64,000 nt of DNA from Candidatus Pelagibacter sp. RS39 (GCF_002101315.1 NZ_CP020777.1:1135991-1199990); one strand, 5' to 3'. Shown: positions 37,763 to 49,923, counted from the stretch's first letter. The notes: generated from the letters alone by a model not told the origin. Made by a program: numbers and translations.

Positions 37763-39718
37763 TTAATTGAAGTTTATCGGATCAACATCAACTGAAAGTT
37801 TTATTCCACTGGAAAACTTATATTTTGGGATAATTTTTGATAAAGAACTTTGCATTTTCATAGATTTTAATCCTCTTATCAAAAATCTTATCCTAAATTT
37901 TTTTTTCAATCTGAATAATGGTGCGTTCACAGGACCCAAAATCCTTCCATTAATTTTACTTTCAATAAAATTCTTAAAATCGAAAGCTTCTTTTTCTAAT
38001 TTTCTCTCATTTTCTCCTGTAAGAATTAAAGAAATAAATCTTTGGTATGGAGGAAGTTTGTTTTTTTTTCTTATCTCTAATTCTCTTTCTAAAAAAATAT
38101 CTGGATTTTCATTTGTTATTTCAGAAATCATTTTAGAATTACTTTCATAAGTTTGAAAATAAACTGTAGCTGGTTTTCCAGTTCTTCCAGCCCTTCCTGA
38201 AAGTTGATGATAAAGTTGTAAATTCTTTTCAGCTCCCCTTAAATCGTGTCCATGAGAGGAAAGATCAATATCTACAACAACAATACAATTCAAGTGAGGA
38301 AAATGAAAACCTTTTGATATTAATTGAGTTCCTACTAAAATCTGAATTTCATTATTCATTATTTTTCTAATTTTTTCTTTGGAATCTTTTTTATTCATCG
38401 TATCACTTGAAAAAATATCTATTTTTTTATTAGGGAATTTTCTTTTAACTTCCTCAGAAATTCTCTCAACACCTGGGCCGCTAAAAATGAATTCACATTG
38501 ATTGCCTTTCTTACAATCTCTTTTTAACTCTGATTTAAATCCACAATAGTGACACATCAAATTATTTTTATTCTTATGATAAACCAAATTTATTGTACAA
38601 TTTGGGCAAGAAAAACTTGAATAGCATTTATTACATAGTGCATTAGGAGAAAAGCCTCTTCTATTCAAAAAAAACAAAACTTGATCTTTTTTTTCAAGAT
38701 GTAAATTTACCTTTTCAATTATTTTCTCCGATAGCCATGATTGCTTCTCAAGTCTTGTATTGTTTAAATTAATAATTTCATAGTTGGGTAATGCTGCATT
38801 TTTAAATCTTTTACTTAATCTAGAAACCTCATATTTACCTTTTTTGATATTTTCAAAAGTTTCTATGGAAGGTACTGCTGTGATTAAGTTTATAGGAATG
38901 TTTTCAAATGATGCTCTTGAAATTGCCATATCACGTGCATTATATGTAACGCCTTCATCTTGTTTGAAAGATTGATCATGTTCTTCATCAACAATTATTA
39001 TTCCTAAATTTTTAAACGGTAAAAACAATGAAGATCTTGCTCCAATAATAACTTTAATTTCACCACAGGAAATACCGCTCCAGATTATTTCTTTTTTCTT
39101 TTTTGAGATACCAGAATGCCAAATTGCTGGATTAAATCCAAAATATTCTGAAAATTTTTGTTCAAACTGACTCGTTAAACCTATTTCTGGTAAAAGTATT
39201 AAAGATTGAAAACCTTTCTCTATCAAAGATTTCATTGCTTCAAAATAAACTAAAGTTTTACCAGATCCAGTTGTGCCTTGTAAAACATGAACTCTAAATT
39301 TTTTATTTGAACTATTCATTTTTTCTAAAGATTTGATTTGGTTGACAGATAGGGTGATAGAATTTTTTTTAATATTATCACGAAAGGGCTCGTAAAATTT
39401 CTTTTCCTTTTTTTCTATAGCTTCACTGCTCAATAAAATAAGTTTTAATGCCATTCCTTTTGGAATTAAATTATACTCAGAGAACCAATTTAAAAAATTG
39501 ATCGTATCTTTTTTTAAAGGAGTTACGTCTAGTCTTTTTATGACTCTTTTTATTTTAAACTTTTTGGTATTATTTTTTTCAAATTCGTTCCAGACTACGC
39601 CTGTTATTTTAGATTTTCCAAAAGGTATCAAAACAAATTCACCAACTTTAAGATTTAAATCACTTTCATAAGTAAAAGGGTGGTTAAAAATATTTGGTAA
39701 TAGAATCGGATATTTCAT
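37763..39718 (-). CDS. priA: Primosomal protein N' (helicase PriA)
   Basis: 651 residues, shorter than the 700-730 typical of the family. Helicase motifs are VLQGTTGSGKTLVY (Walker A), IIVDEEHDQSFK (DEEH), and QLSGRAGRTGKPATV (motif VI). The zinc-binding insertion has CNKCYSSFSCPNC and CHYCGF, but the final pair is altered: CKKGNQC instead of the usual CPxC before GPGVERI. PriA restarts stalled replication forks. The priA-atpH adjacency is the normal alphaproteobacterial arrangement. Confidence 0.95.
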   Translation of the reverse strand: MKYPILLPNIFNHPFTYESDLNLKVGEFVLIPFGKSKITGVVWNEFEKNNTKKFKIKRVIKRLDVTPLKKDTINFLNWFSEYNLIPKGMALKLILLSSEAIEKKEKKFYEPFRDNIKKNSITLSVNQIKSLEKMNSSNKKFRVHVLQGTTGSGKTLVYFEAMKSLIEKGFQSLILLPEIGLTSQFEQKFSEYFGFNPAIWHSGISKKKKEIIWSGISCGEIKVIIGARSSLFLPFKNLGIIIVDEEHDQSFKQDEGVTYNARDMAISRASFENIPINLITAVPSIETFENIKKGKYEVSRLSKRFKNAALPNYEIINLNNTRLEKQSWLSEKIIEKVNLHLEKKDQVLFFLNRRGFSPNALCNKCYSSFSCPNCTINLVYHKNKNNLMCHYCGFKSELKRDCKKGNQCEFIFSGPGVERISEEVKRKFPNKKIDIFSSDTMNKKDSKEKIRKIMNNEIQILVGTQLISKGFHFPHLNCIVVVDIDLSSHGHDLRGAEKNLQLYHQLSGRAGRTGKPATVYFQTYESNSKMISEITNENPDIFLERELEIRKKNKLPPYQRFISLILTGENERKLEKEAFDFKNFIESKINGRILGPVNAPLFRLKKKFRIRFLIRGLKSMKMQSSLSKIIPKYKFSSGIKLSVDVDPINFN

Positions 39719-39739
39719 ATTTTATAATATGAAAAAAAA

Positions 39740-41140
39740 TTAAGAGTGTATTGCTCTTTTATCTACTGATAACGCAGCCTCTTTGACAGCTTCAGAAAAA
39801 GTTGGGTGAGCATGACAAGTTCTTGCAATATCCTCAGCGCTTGCACCAAATTCCATAGCAACACCAATTTCAGCAATTAATTCTCCTGCATGAGGGCCAA
39901 TTATGTGTGCACCTAAAACTTGATCTGTCTGCGCATCTGCAAGAATTTTCACAAAACCTTCCGTATCATCTATAGCTTTAGCTCTAGAATTGGCCATGAA
40001 TGAAAACTTCCCAACCTTATAACTCTTATTTAATTCTTTTAATTGCTCTTCTGTTTTACCAATTGATGCAACCTCTGGTGAGGTATATACCACACCTGGT
40101 ATCGTATCATAGTTTACATGTCCTGATTGACCTACAATATTTTCTGCAACTGCTATACCTTCATCTTCAGCCTTATGTGCCAACATGGGTCCGACAATTA
40201 CATCACCTATTGCATAAATATTTTCAACATTTGTTTTAAATTTCTTATCAGTTATTACTCTATTTTTTTCATCTAAACTCACACCTGCATTTTTTAAATT
40301 TAAACCTTCTGTATTTGGTTTTCTACCGACTGAAATTAAAACTACATCACATTCAAAGTTATTTTTATTTCCATCTTTATCAATTGTTGAGACCACTGCG
40401 CCTGATTTATTTTTTTGAATTGTTTCAACTTTATTTTGCATATTAAACTTCATTCCTTGCTTTTTAAGAATTTTCATAAACTCAGATGAAATTTCTTTAT
40501 CCATACCAGGTGTTATATGATCCAAAAACTCAACAACTTCTACTTTTGCACCAAGTCTTGACCACACCGATCCCATCTCTAAGCCGATATAACCTCCACC
40601 AACAACAACCATTTTATTGGGCACTTTATCTAATTTTAAAGCCCCTGTTGATGAAACTATTATTTTTTCATCTATTTCAATACCTGGTAGAGAAACTGGT
40701 ACAGATCCTGTGGCTATAACTGTTTTTTCAGTTTGAATTATTGTTTCTTTTTTTTGATCATCTTTTATTAAGATTTCATTCTTTGATTTAAAACTTCCAT
40801 GGCCCTTAAAGTAAGTGACTTTGTTTTTTTTTAAAAGAAATTCTACACCTTTTGTAAGAACAGTGACTGCTTTGTCCTTGCTCTTCATCATTTTATCAAG
40901 ATTTAGTTTTACTTCTCCTATTTCAATACCTTTATTTGCCAAACCTTTAACTTTGTGAAATTCCTCAGATAAATTAAGCAAACTTTTTGAAGGGATACAA
41001 CCGATATTAAGGCATGTGCCACCAAGAGACCCTCTGGACTCTATACATGCAGTTTTCAATCCTAGTTGAGCAAGTCTAATTGCACAAACATATCCTCCTG
41101 GGCCACCTCCTATAACTACTGCTTGAAATTTTTCTGACAT
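39740..41140 (-). CDS. lpdA: Dihydrolipoyl dehydrogenase (E3)
   Basis: 466 residues from ATG 41140, one base after the sucB stop; a longer in-frame start at 41176 would lie inside sucB and is rejected. The FAD motif VIGGGPGGYVCAIRLAQ, the redox-active GGTCLNIGCIPSKSLL disulfide, the NAD motif VVGGGYIGLEMG, and the C-terminal HAHPTFSEA with its active-site His are intact. It reoxidises dihydrolipoamide for the adjacent 2-oxoglutarate dehydrogenase and possibly other complexes. Confidence 0.97.
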   Translation of the reverse strand: MSEKFQAVVIGGGPGGYVCAIRLAQLGLKTACIESRGSLGGTCLNIGCIPSKSLLNLSEEFHKVKGLANKGIEIGEVKLNLDKMMKSKDKAVTVLTKGVEFLLKKNKVTYFKGHGSFKSKNEILIKDDQKKETIIQTEKTVIATGSVPVSLPGIEIDEKIIVSSTGALKLDKVPNKMVVVGGGYIGLEMGSVWSRLGAKVEVVEFLDHITPGMDKEISSEFMKILKKQGMKFNMQNKVETIQKNKSGAVVSTIDKDGNKNNFECDVVLISVGRKPNTEGLNLKNAGVSLDEKNRVITDKKFKTNVENIYAIGDVIVGPMLAHKAEDEGIAVAENIVGQSGHVNYDTIPGVVYTSPEVASIGKTEEQLKELNKSYKVGKFSFMANSRAKAIDDTEGFVKILADAQTDQVLGAHIIGPHAGELIAEIGVAMEFGASAEDIARTCHAHPTFSEAVKEAALSVDKRAIHS

Positions 41141-41141
41141 T

Positions 41142-42467
41142 CTAAATATCCAAAAATAACCTTCTAGGGTCCTCAAGACTTTCTTTGATCATTTTAAGAA
41201 AAGATACAGATTCTTTGCCGTCAATAATTCTATGATCATAAGATAAAGCTAAATACATTACTGGTCTAATCTTGATTTCACCATCGACTACAATGGGTCT
41301 ATCAACAATATTATGCATCCCTAATACTCCAGACTGAGGTAAATTCAAAATTGGAGTTGAAAGCATTGAACCATAAACTCCACCATTGCTAATAGTAAAA
41401 GTGCCTCCTTGAAGATCTTCAATTACAAGTTTTCCATCTTTTGCCTTTTCAGAAATTTCCTTAATATTTTTTTCAATATCTGCAAAAGATAATTCATCTG
41501 CATTTTTTAGAACTGGAACTACGAGACCTTTATCTGTTCCAACTGCAAAACTTATATTGTAATAATTTTTGTAAACAATTGTATCATTATCAATCTCAGC
41601 ATTGACAGCAGGAAAATTTTTTAAAGCTACTATACAGGCCTTAACAAAAAATGACATGAAGCCAAGCTTAATACCATATCGATTTTGGAAATCATCTTGA
41701 TTTTCTTTTCTAATATTCATTATATTTGTCATATCCACTTCATTAAAAGTGGTAAGTAAAGCTGCATTTTCTTGCGCTTGCTTGAGTCTTTTAGCTATAG
41801 TTTGTCTTAACCTGGTCATTTTAATACGCTCTTCTTGACCGTATTTAATTTTTCTTTCTGAAGGTGGGGGATTAACTCCCATCAAACTTATTAAGTCACC
41901 TTTAAGAATTCTTCCATCTTTTCCAGATCCTTTTACTGACTTAACATCAATATTATTTTCGTTGACCATTTTTCTTACAGCTGGGGATAATGTTTGGCTT
42001 TCCTCATTAGAATTTTCCTCTGTTTTAGTATTTTTTATTTCCTCTGTTAAAATAAGTGGCTCCTCATTTGCTTCGTTTCTATTATCCTTTTCCTCGAATA
42101 TATCTAATTCTGCTTGTTCTTTAATTGGATCTAACTTTATTACATTGTCTTTTTCTTTGAGTTCCTCATTTTTCTGTAAATTTGAAGGTTGGATTTTCTT
42201 TATTTCATTCGATTTTTTAATTTCACCTTCAATTTCAGTAACTAAACCTAAAATTTCTCCAACTTTTACTGTCGATCCATCTTTGAAGTTAATTTCATTT
42301 AATTTTCCTGTAACAGGTGAAGGTACCTCTAAATTGACTTTGTCAGTCTCTAGTTCAACAATAGGCTCATCTGCATCAACTGTTTCTCCTTTATTCTTTA
42401 ACCACTTAGATACTGTGGCTTCTGTAATACTCTCACCTAAAACAGGGACTAAAATTTTTTCACTCAT
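41142..42467 (-). CDS. sucB: Dihydrolipoyl succinyltransferase (E2 of 2-oxoglutarate dehydrogenase)
   Basis: 441 residues. A lipoyl domain ([11 protein letters not shown], lipoylated Lys near residue 43) is followed by an acidic, Glu/Asn-rich linker (about residues 80-160), a peripheral subunit-binding domain ([23 protein letters not shown]) and the catalytic core ending [14 protein letters not shown] with the active-site His. It lies six bases after sucA. Confidence 0.97.
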   Translation of the reverse strand: MSEKILVPVLGESITEATVSKWLKNKGETVDADEPIVELETDKVNLEVPSPVTGKLNEINFKDGSTVKVGEILGLVTEIEGEIKKSNEIKKIQPSNLQKNEELKEKDNVIKLDPIKEQAELDIFEEKDNRNEANEEPLILTEEIKNTKTEENSNEESQTLSPAVRKMVNENNIDVKSVKGSGKDGRILKGDLISLMGVNPPPSERKIKYGQEERIKMTRLRQTIAKRLKQAQENAALLTTFNEVDMTNIMNIRKENQDDFQNRYGIKLGFMSFFVKACIVALKNFPAVNAEIDNDTIVYKNYYNISFAVGTDKGLVVPVLKNADELSFADIEKNIKEISEKAKDGKLVIEDLQGGTFTISNGGVYGSMLSTPILNLPQSGVLGMHNIVDRPIVVDGEIKIRPVMYLALSYDHRIIDGKESVSFLKMIKESLEDPRRLFLDI

Positions 42468-42473
42468 TTCAAA

Positions 42474-45347
42474 TTATTCAAAAACCTTCTTAATAATTTC
42501 TTGTTGTTGTGAAACGTGTCTTTTTGCATAACCAGTAGCTGGTGATGCATCTGGACTTCTTCCAATATAAGAAATTTGTTTATTATTAGCCTTTATATTA
42601 TCTAATGTCCATTGGATATAATCTCTAGCAGAAAACCAAGCTCCCATATTTTTTGGCTCTTCCTGGCACCAATAAAATTTAGCTTTTTTAGCGTAAGGTT
42701 TTAGCTCTTTTGCAAGTGCCTTAGCTGGAAAAGGATAAAGTTGCTCAATTCTATAAAATATAAGATCATTTCTTTTAAATTTTTCTCTAGCCTCAAGCAA
42801 ATCAAAATAGATTTTTCCTGAACATAAAATTACTTTTTTAATTTCTTCCTTTTTTTTCAATTTAATAAAACCTTTTACCTTTGGATCTATTGCATGGTCC
42901 CACAAAACTCTATGAAAACTATTTTGTTTGCTAAAATCAATTAAGTTTGAAACACAGTGTTTGTGTCTAAGTAAAGATTTGGGAGTCATTATAATCAAAG
43001 GTTTTCTGAAATCTCTATGCATTTGTCTTCTTAATGCATGAAAATAATTTGCTGGTGTTGTGCAATTCATCACCTGCATGTTATCATTTGAACATAACTG
43101 TAAAAATCTTTCTAATCGAGCAGAAGAATGTTCAGGACCTTGGCCTTCATAGCCATGTGGTAACAACATAACTAATCCAGATGCTCTTGACCATTTTCTT
43201 TCTCCTGAGGCGATAAATTGATCTATAACTACTTGTGCACCATTAGCAAAATCACCGAATTGAGCCTCCCAAATTGTTAGTGTATTTGGTTCAACTAAGC
43301 TATAGCCATATTCAAAACCAAGGACAGCTAATTCAGATAAGAAACTATCTACAATTTCAAAATTTTTTTGTTTTTGAGATATTTTGTTTAATGGCACATA
43401 TCGAGAGTTATCTATTTGATTTCTTAATACTGAATGTCTTTGACTAAATGTACCTCTCCCAGAGTCTTGACCAACCAATCTCACTGGATACCCTTCCTCT
43501 AACAAAGATCCAAAAGCTAGAGCTTCAGCGGTAGACCAATCAATTTTTTCCTCATTATTTACGCTTAATCTTCTATTTTCTAAGACTTTTGCAATAGTTT
43601 TGTGGATATTAATTTCTTTCGGAATTGTATTTATCTTTTCAGAAATATTTTTAAGTTTTTTAATATCATAACCTGTAACACCCCTTTTATCTTTTCCTCT
43701 CTCAGGTTTATATCTTGACCATGTGCCCTCAAACCATTCAATTTTAGGCTTATAATTTTTTGCATTTTTATACTGATCATCAAGTAAGTCCTTAAATTCT
43801 TTTATTGATTTTTTTAAATGATCGTCTGTAATTGACCCTTCCTTCACTAATTTTTCACCATAAACTTTAATAGGTGAGGGATGTGAACGGATTTTTTTGT
43901 ACATAAGTGGTTGGGTAAAAGATGGTTCGTCCCCCTCATTGTGACCAAATCTTCGATAACAAATTAAGTCAATTACAACATCTCTATTAAATTTTAACCT
44001 AAAGTCAGTTGCTATTCTTGCAGCATAAACAACCGCCTCAGGATCATCACCATTAACATGAATGATCGGTGCTTCAACCATTTTAGCAATATCCGAAGGA
44101 TAAGGAGATGATCTTGCAAATCTTGGACTTGTTGTAAATCCTATTTGGTTATTAACTATAATGTGAATAGTTCCACCTGTATTATGTCCTGGGAGACCAG
44201 ACATCGCAAAACATTCAGCTACAACCCCTTGGCCTGCAAAAGCAGCGTCACCATGAATTAAAATTGGTATAACTTTATTTCTCTCTTTATCTTTATGAAA
44301 ATATTGTTTTGCTCTTGTTTGTCCTAAAACTACCGGGTTTACTGCTTCAAGGTGTGATGGGTTATCTGTTAAACTTACATGCACTGAGTTTCCATCAAAT
44401 TCTCTATTTGATGACGCGCCTAAATGATATTTTACATCTCCTGTGTCATCTTCAGATTTTGAACTTATCTCTCCAGCAAATTCATTAAAAATTCTTTTAT
44501 AGGATTTTTGTAGAACATTAGCTAATACGTTAAGTCTTCCTCGATGAGACATTCCTATTTTAACTTCTTTTATTTTTGATTGACCACCAATTTTAATTAT
44601 CTGTTCTAAAGCAGGGATTAAACTTTCACCTCCATCTAAACCAAATCTTTTTGTACCAACATATTTTGTATGTAAGAATTTTTCAAAGCCTTCAGCTTGA
44701 ATTAGTTTTTTAAGGATAGCCTCTTTTCCGTTCTGAGTAAATTTAAAGTCATCAGATTTTTCAACTCTATCTCTAAACCATTTTCTTTCAGTAGGATTTG
44801 AAATATGCATATATTCATAGCCTAAAGACCCGCAGTATTTGTCTCTTAAAAATTTTAAAATTTCAGAGATACTAGAATGTTGCCTATTAATGACTCCATC
44901 TAAAAAAATTTTTTCATTATACTCCTCTTTCCTAAACCCATATGACTCGGGGTGAAGTTCGTCTAAATAATCTGCTTTTAAAAGTCCTAAAGGATCTAAT
45001 TTGGCAATCAAATGACCTCTTTGTCTGTATGACCTGATCATAGCAACTGCCTTTATAGAATTTGCATTAGAAACTCTTGAAACTACTTCATTTTGATTTT
45101 CGTTACCGTTATTTAAATTTTCTGATTTTTTTATAGACACTTTTTTTGATGGATTCCAAGAAGGGCCATTTATTTCATTTACAATTATGTCTGCTTCATC
45201 GCCGATCTGATTAAAATAAATTTTCCAACTGTCAGGCAAAGATGGATCGTTATTAACAAACTTAAGATACATCTCTTCAATAAAAGCACTATTGGATTTA
45301 CTTAAGAAAGCAGTTTTTTCAAATTCGAGATTTTTAGAGGATGACAT
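42474..45347 (-). CDS. sucA: 2-oxoglutarate dehydrogenase E1
   Basis: 957 residues, full length, thiamine-diphosphate dependent. Recognisable parts are FLHTKYVGTKRFGLDGGES, GMSHRGRLNVLANVL, HGDAAFAGQGVV, NNQIGFTTSP and RFGHNEGDEPSFTQPLMY, with the C-terminal GPEHSSARLERFLQL. It decarboxylates 2-oxoglutarate in the TCA cycle. It follows sucD after 35 bases and is followed by its E2 and E3 partners in order. Confidence 0.98.
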   Translation of the reverse strand: MSSSKNLEFEKTAFLSKSNSAFIEEMYLKFVNNDPSLPDSWKIYFNQIGDEADIIVNEINGPSWNPSKKVSIKKSENLNNGNENQNEVVSRVSNANSIKAVAMIRSYRQRGHLIAKLDPLGLLKADYLDELHPESYGFRKEEYNEKIFLDGVINRQHSSISEILKFLRDKYCGSLGYEYMHISNPTERKWFRDRVEKSDDFKFTQNGKEAILKKLIQAEGFEKFLHTKYVGTKRFGLDGGESLIPALEQIIKIGGQSKIKEVKIGMSHRGRLNVLANVLQKSYKRIFNEFAGEISSKSEDDTGDVKYHLGASSNREFDGNSVHVSLTDNPSHLEAVNPVVLGQTRAKQYFHKDKERNKVIPILIHGDAAFAGQGVVAECFAMSGLPGHNTGGTIHIIVNNQIGFTTSPRFARSSPYPSDIAKMVEAPIIHVNGDDPEAVVYAARIATDFRLKFNRDVVIDLICYRRFGHNEGDEPSFTQPLMYKKIRSHPSPIKVYGEKLVKEGSITDDHLKKSIKEFKDLLDDQYKNAKNYKPKIEWFEGTWSRYKPERGKDKRGVTGYDIKKLKNISEKINTIPKEINIHKTIAKVLENRRLSVNNEEKIDWSTAEALAFGSLLEEGYPVRLVGQDSGRGTFSQRHSVLRNQIDNSRYVPLNKISQKQKNFEIVDSFLSELAVLGFEYGYSLVEPNTLTIWEAQFGDFANGAQVVIDQFIASGERKWSRASGLVMLLPHGYEGQGPEHSSARLERFLQLCSNDNMQVMNCTTPANYFHALRRQMHRDFRKPLIIMTPKSLLRHKHCVSNLIDFSKQNSFHRVLWDHAIDPKVKGFIKLKKKEEIKKVILCSGKIYFDLLEAREKFKRNDLIFYRIEQLYPFPAKALAKELKPYAKKAKFYWCQEEPKNMGAWFSARDYIQWTLDNIKANNKQISYIGRSPDASPATGYAKRHVSQQQEIIKKVFE

Positions 45348-45382
45348 CGATACTCATTAATATAGACCTAGAAAGAAATTTT

Positions 45383-46258
45383 TCAATTAGACAATTTATT
45401 TAATAATGTTTTTCCAATCTTTGATGGAGAGTTTGCCATAGTTATTCCACAATCCTCCATTTTTTTTATCTTTTCCTTCGCACCACCTTTTCCACCTGAT
45501 ATTATAGCTCCTGCATGACCCATTCTTCGTCCTGGTGGGGCAGTAACTCCAGCTATAAATCCAACAATTGGTTTTTTTATTTTATGATTATTGATAAAAT
45601 CTGCTGCCTCCTCCTCAGCTGTTCCACCGATTTCACCAATCATTAAAATCGATTGGGTATCTTCGTCATTTAAAAATAGATCTAGACAATCTATAAAATT
45701 TGTACCATTTATAGGATCGCCTCCAATTCCAATGCAAGTTGACTGTCCTAGCCCATTTTCTGTTGTTTGTGCTACTGCTTCATAAGTTAAAGTTCCTGAT
45801 CTTGAAACTATTCCAACTGTTCCTTTTTTATGAATGCTGCCAGGCATAATGCCAATTTTACACTCATCAGGAGTTATGATTCCTGGGCAGTTGGGGCCAA
45901 TCAGTCTGCTTTTTGAATTATTTAATTTCTGTTTAACTTTTAACATGTCCTGAATAGGAATTCCTTCAGTTATACATACGATCAGTTCTATAGATGCATC
46001 TATTGCTTCAATAATTGCTGAAGTTGCAAATTTGGCTGGGACGTATATCATTGTTGCATTAGCTCCTTCAGAGTCTTTTGCTTCTTTCACTGTATTAAAA
46101 ACTGGAAGGCCTAAATGTTTTTGACCACCTTTTTTTGGTGTTACTCCTCCAACTAAATTTGTTCCATATTTAATTGCTTGCTCAGAGTGAAATGTTCCAT
46201 GGGATCCTGTAAATCCTTGACAGATTAATCTAGTATTTTTATTTACTAAAACTGACAT
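45383..46258 (-). CDS. sucD: Succinyl-CoA ligase alpha subunit
   Basis: 291 residues. The CoA-binding fold ([36 protein letters not shown]) and the phosphohistidine in [13 protein letters not shown] (near residue 245) are intact. With SucC it makes ATP or GTP from succinyl-CoA. It starts directly after sucC. Confidence 0.98.
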   Translation of the reverse strand: MSVLVNKNTRLICQGFTGSHGTFHSEQAIKYGTNLVGGVTPKKGGQKHLGLPVFNTVKEAKDSEGANATMIYVPAKFATSAIIEAIDASIELIVCITEGIPIQDMLKVKQKLNNSKSRLIGPNCPGIITPDECKIGIMPGSIHKKGTVGIVSRSGTLTYEAVAQTTENGLGQSTCIGIGGDPINGTNFIDCLDLFLNDEDTQSILMIGEIGGTAEEEAADFINNHKIKKPIVGFIAGVTAPPGRRMGHAGAIISGGKGGAKEKIKKMEDCGITMANSPSKIGKTLLNKLSN

Positions 46259-47418
46259 TTACTTAATTGCCTCAACAATTTTTTTTGCTGCATCATCCAA
46301 GTTTTCAGCAGATATTAATTTTAAACCTGAATTATCTAAAATTTGTTTGCCCTCTTTAAAATTTGTACCAGCTAGTCTTACTACCAAAGGAACATTGATT
46401 TTCATTTCTTTTGCAGCATCTACAACACCTTGAGCCAGAACATCACATCGCATTATGCCACCAAAAATATTGATTAATATACCTTTAACATTTTTATCTG
46501 ACAAAATTATTTTAAAAGCTGCTGAGACTTTTTCTTTTGATGCTCCCCCGCCAACATCTAAAAAATTTGCTGGCTCCTCTCCATATAATTTTATTATATC
46601 CATAGTGGCCATTGCTAAACCAGCTCCATTAACCATGCATCCAATGTTGCCATCTAATTTGATATAAGCTAAATCGTGCTTACTAGCTTCTATTTCGGTA
46701 GGATCTTCCTCATTTAAATCTCTCAGTTCTAAAATTTCAGGATGTCTAAATAAAGCGTTACTATCAAAATTTATTTTTGCATCTAAACAAATAATTTTCT
46801 TTTTTTTTGTGAGTATTAAAGGGTTTATCTCAACCATATTTGCATCAGTTTCAATAAACATCTTATAAATTGATTTAATTAAAGATATTGCTTCGTTTTT
46901 TGGACTATTTTCTAATTTGAATATTTGAATAATCTTTTCACATTCCTCATTCGAAATTTCATCTTTTAATTCTATTTTAGTTGTCAAAATTTTATCAGGT
47001 GATTTGCTTGCCACATCCTCAATGTCCATTCCACCTTGATCACTAGAGATAAAAGCAATCTTTGAGGTAGCTCTATCTACCAAACATGATAAATAAAACT
47101 CTTTCTCAATATCTGATGAAGCTTCAACATATAATCTTTTAACTTCTCTTCCTTCAGGTCCTGTTTGATGAGTTATTAATTTTTTTCCTAAAAGCTCTTT
47201 GGCCGATTTCTCAAGTTCTTCAAGATTGTTCAGAATTTTTACACCTCCGGCTTTTCCTCTTCCACCTGCATGAATTTGAGCTTTTAAAACATATTTTTCT
47301 GTTTTTAATGATTTACATTTCTCTAAAAGGTCCTCAACTGTTAAACTAAACACACCCTCTGGTACGATTGCTCCAAATTTTTTTAAAATTTGTTTAGCTT
47401 GATGCTCGTGTATGTTCA

Positions 47419-47419
<1 letters not shown>
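46259..47419 (-). CDS. sucC: Succinyl-CoA ligase beta subunit
   Basis: 386 residues with an ATP-grasp domain: MNIHEHQAKQILKKFG, QIHAGGRGKAGGVK, MVEINPLIL, GNIGCMVNGAGLAMATMD, and FLDVGGGA with NIFGGIMRCD. It pairs with SucD in the TCA cycle. Its ATG overlaps the mdh stop by one base. Confidence 0.98.
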
Positions 47420-48387
<968 letters not shown>

Positions 48388-49881
48388 TTATTTCATTGTT
48401 GGCATCACAAATTCAGCATTAGATCTAATACCTGAAGGCCATCTTGAGGTTATTGTTTTTAATTTAGTGTAAAATTTTATTCCTTCCATACCATGCATTG
48501 CACTATCTCCAAACAAAGATCTTTTCCAGCCACCAAAACTATGAAAAGCCATCGGCACAGGTATTGGTACATTTATACCAACCATTCCAACTTGAATTTT
48601 GCTTGCAAATGTTCTTCCAGCATCTCCATCTCTTGTATAAATACTTACACCATTTCCATATTCATGATCATTTATTAATTTAGAGGCTTCCTCAAAAGTC
48701 TTAACTCTAACAACAGATAGAACTGGGCCGAATATTTCCTCTTTGTAAATCCTCATATCTTTTGTTACGTTATCAAATAAACAACCGCCAATGTAAAAAC
48801 CATTTTCATATCCTTGTAATTTTAAATTTCTTCCATCGACAACTAATTTCGCACCCTCTTTTACACCTAAATCAACATAACTTTTTACTTTTTCTAAATG
48901 TTCTTTAGTAACTAAAGGACCCATTTCAGAATTTTGGTCCATTCCTGGTCCAACTTTTAAGGCTTCTGCTTTTTTTGATAATCTAGATACTAATTCATCC
49001 CCAATATCACCAACTGCTACAGCCACCGACTGAGCCATACATCTTTCTCCAGCAGAACCGTAAGCTGCACCCATTAAACCATTTACAGCTCCATCTAAAT
49101 CACAGTCTGGCATCACTACTAGATGATTTTTAGCTCCTCCTAATGCCTGAACCCTTTTTTCATTTTTTGCTGAATTTTCATAAATATATTTTGCTATAGG
49201 AGTTGAACCAACAAAACTAACTGCTTTAATATCTTTGTTATTTAAAATTGCATCTACTGCTTCTTTGTCTCCATTTATCACATTAAATACACCATCAGGA
49301 AGACCAGCTTCTTTTAATAATTCTGCTAATCTTATTGCACAAGAGGGGTCTTTTTCAGATGGTTTTAATATAAATGTATTTCCACATGCAATGGCAATTG
49401 GAAACATCCACATAGGAACCATAGCTGGAAAATTAAATGGTGTTATTCCAGCAACAACACCTAGTGGTTGACGCATTGACCAACTGTCAACATCTGTCCC
49501 TACATTTTCTGAAAATTCTCCTTTTAGTAAATGTGGAATTCCACAAGCAAATTCTACAACTTCTAATCCTCGTGTTAATGAACCTTTTGCATCCTCATAA
49601 ACTTTACCATGTTCAGAAACAATTAATTGTGTAAGTTCGTCAGAATTTTTTTCAATTAACTCTTTAAATTTAAACATTATCCTTGCTCTTTGAAGTGAAG
49701 GTTTTAATGACCATGTTTCAAAAGCCTTTTTTGCAATTACTACTGCTTGGTCCAAGTCGCTAGTAGAAGCAAGTCTTACTTCTTTTTCCTGTTCGCCAGT
49801 AGCGGGATTAAAAACTTTTCCTTTTTTTTCAGAAGTTCCGGGAATTATCTTTCCACCTACAAAATGTTCAATTAATTTCAT
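48388..49881 (-). CDS. mmsA: CoA-acylating methylmalonate-semialdehyde dehydrogenase
   Basis: 497 residues, aldehyde dehydrogenase superfamily. GITPFNFPAMVPMWMFPIA, FVGSTPIAKYIYE, and AAYGSAGERCMAQS with the catalytic Cys match MmsA/IolA enzymes. They convert methylmalonate semialdehyde or malonate semialdehyde to propionyl-CoA or acetyl-CoA, in valine breakdown and at the end of 3-hydroxypropionate and beta-alanine routes. Its position between sdhB and mdh in a TCA operon is notable. The 42-base gap before it may hold a weak promoter. Confidence 0.9.
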   Translation of the reverse strand: MKLIEHFVGGKIIPGTSEKKGKVFNPATGEQEKEVRLASTSDLDQAVVIAKKAFETWSLKPSLQRARIMFKFKELIEKNSDELTQLIVSEHGKVYEDAKGSLTRGLEVVEFACGIPHLLKGEFSENVGTDVDSWSMRQPLGVVAGITPFNFPAMVPMWMFPIAIACGNTFILKPSEKDPSCAIRLAELLKEAGLPDGVFNVINGDKEAVDAILNNKDIKAVSFVGSTPIAKYIYENSAKNEKRVQALGGAKNHLVVMPDCDLDGAVNGLMGAAYGSAGERCMAQSVAVAVGDIGDELVSRLSKKAEALKVGPGMDQNSEMGPLVTKEHLEKVKSYVDLGVKEGAKLVVDGRNLKLQGYENGFYIGGCLFDNVTKDMRIYKEEIFGPVLSVVRVKTFEEASKLINDHEYGNGVSIYTRDGDAGRTFASKIQVGMVGINVPIPVPMAFHSFGGWKRSLFGDSAMHGMEGIKFYTKLKTITSRWPSGIRSNAEFVMPTMK

Positions 49882-49923
49882 GAATAGGATCTTTTAGAGT
49901 AAAAATTCTTATTAGTCTATTGT

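Noticed and set aside
40000..40719. Plus-strand open frames opposite lpdA
   Set aside because: They are leucine/tyrosine-rich shadows of lpdA with no domain features and no ribosome binding site.
41141..41176. Longer start for lpdA
   Set aside because: It lies inside the end of sucB and adds 12 residues before the normal FAD-motif N-terminus; ATG 41140 follows the sucB stop directly.
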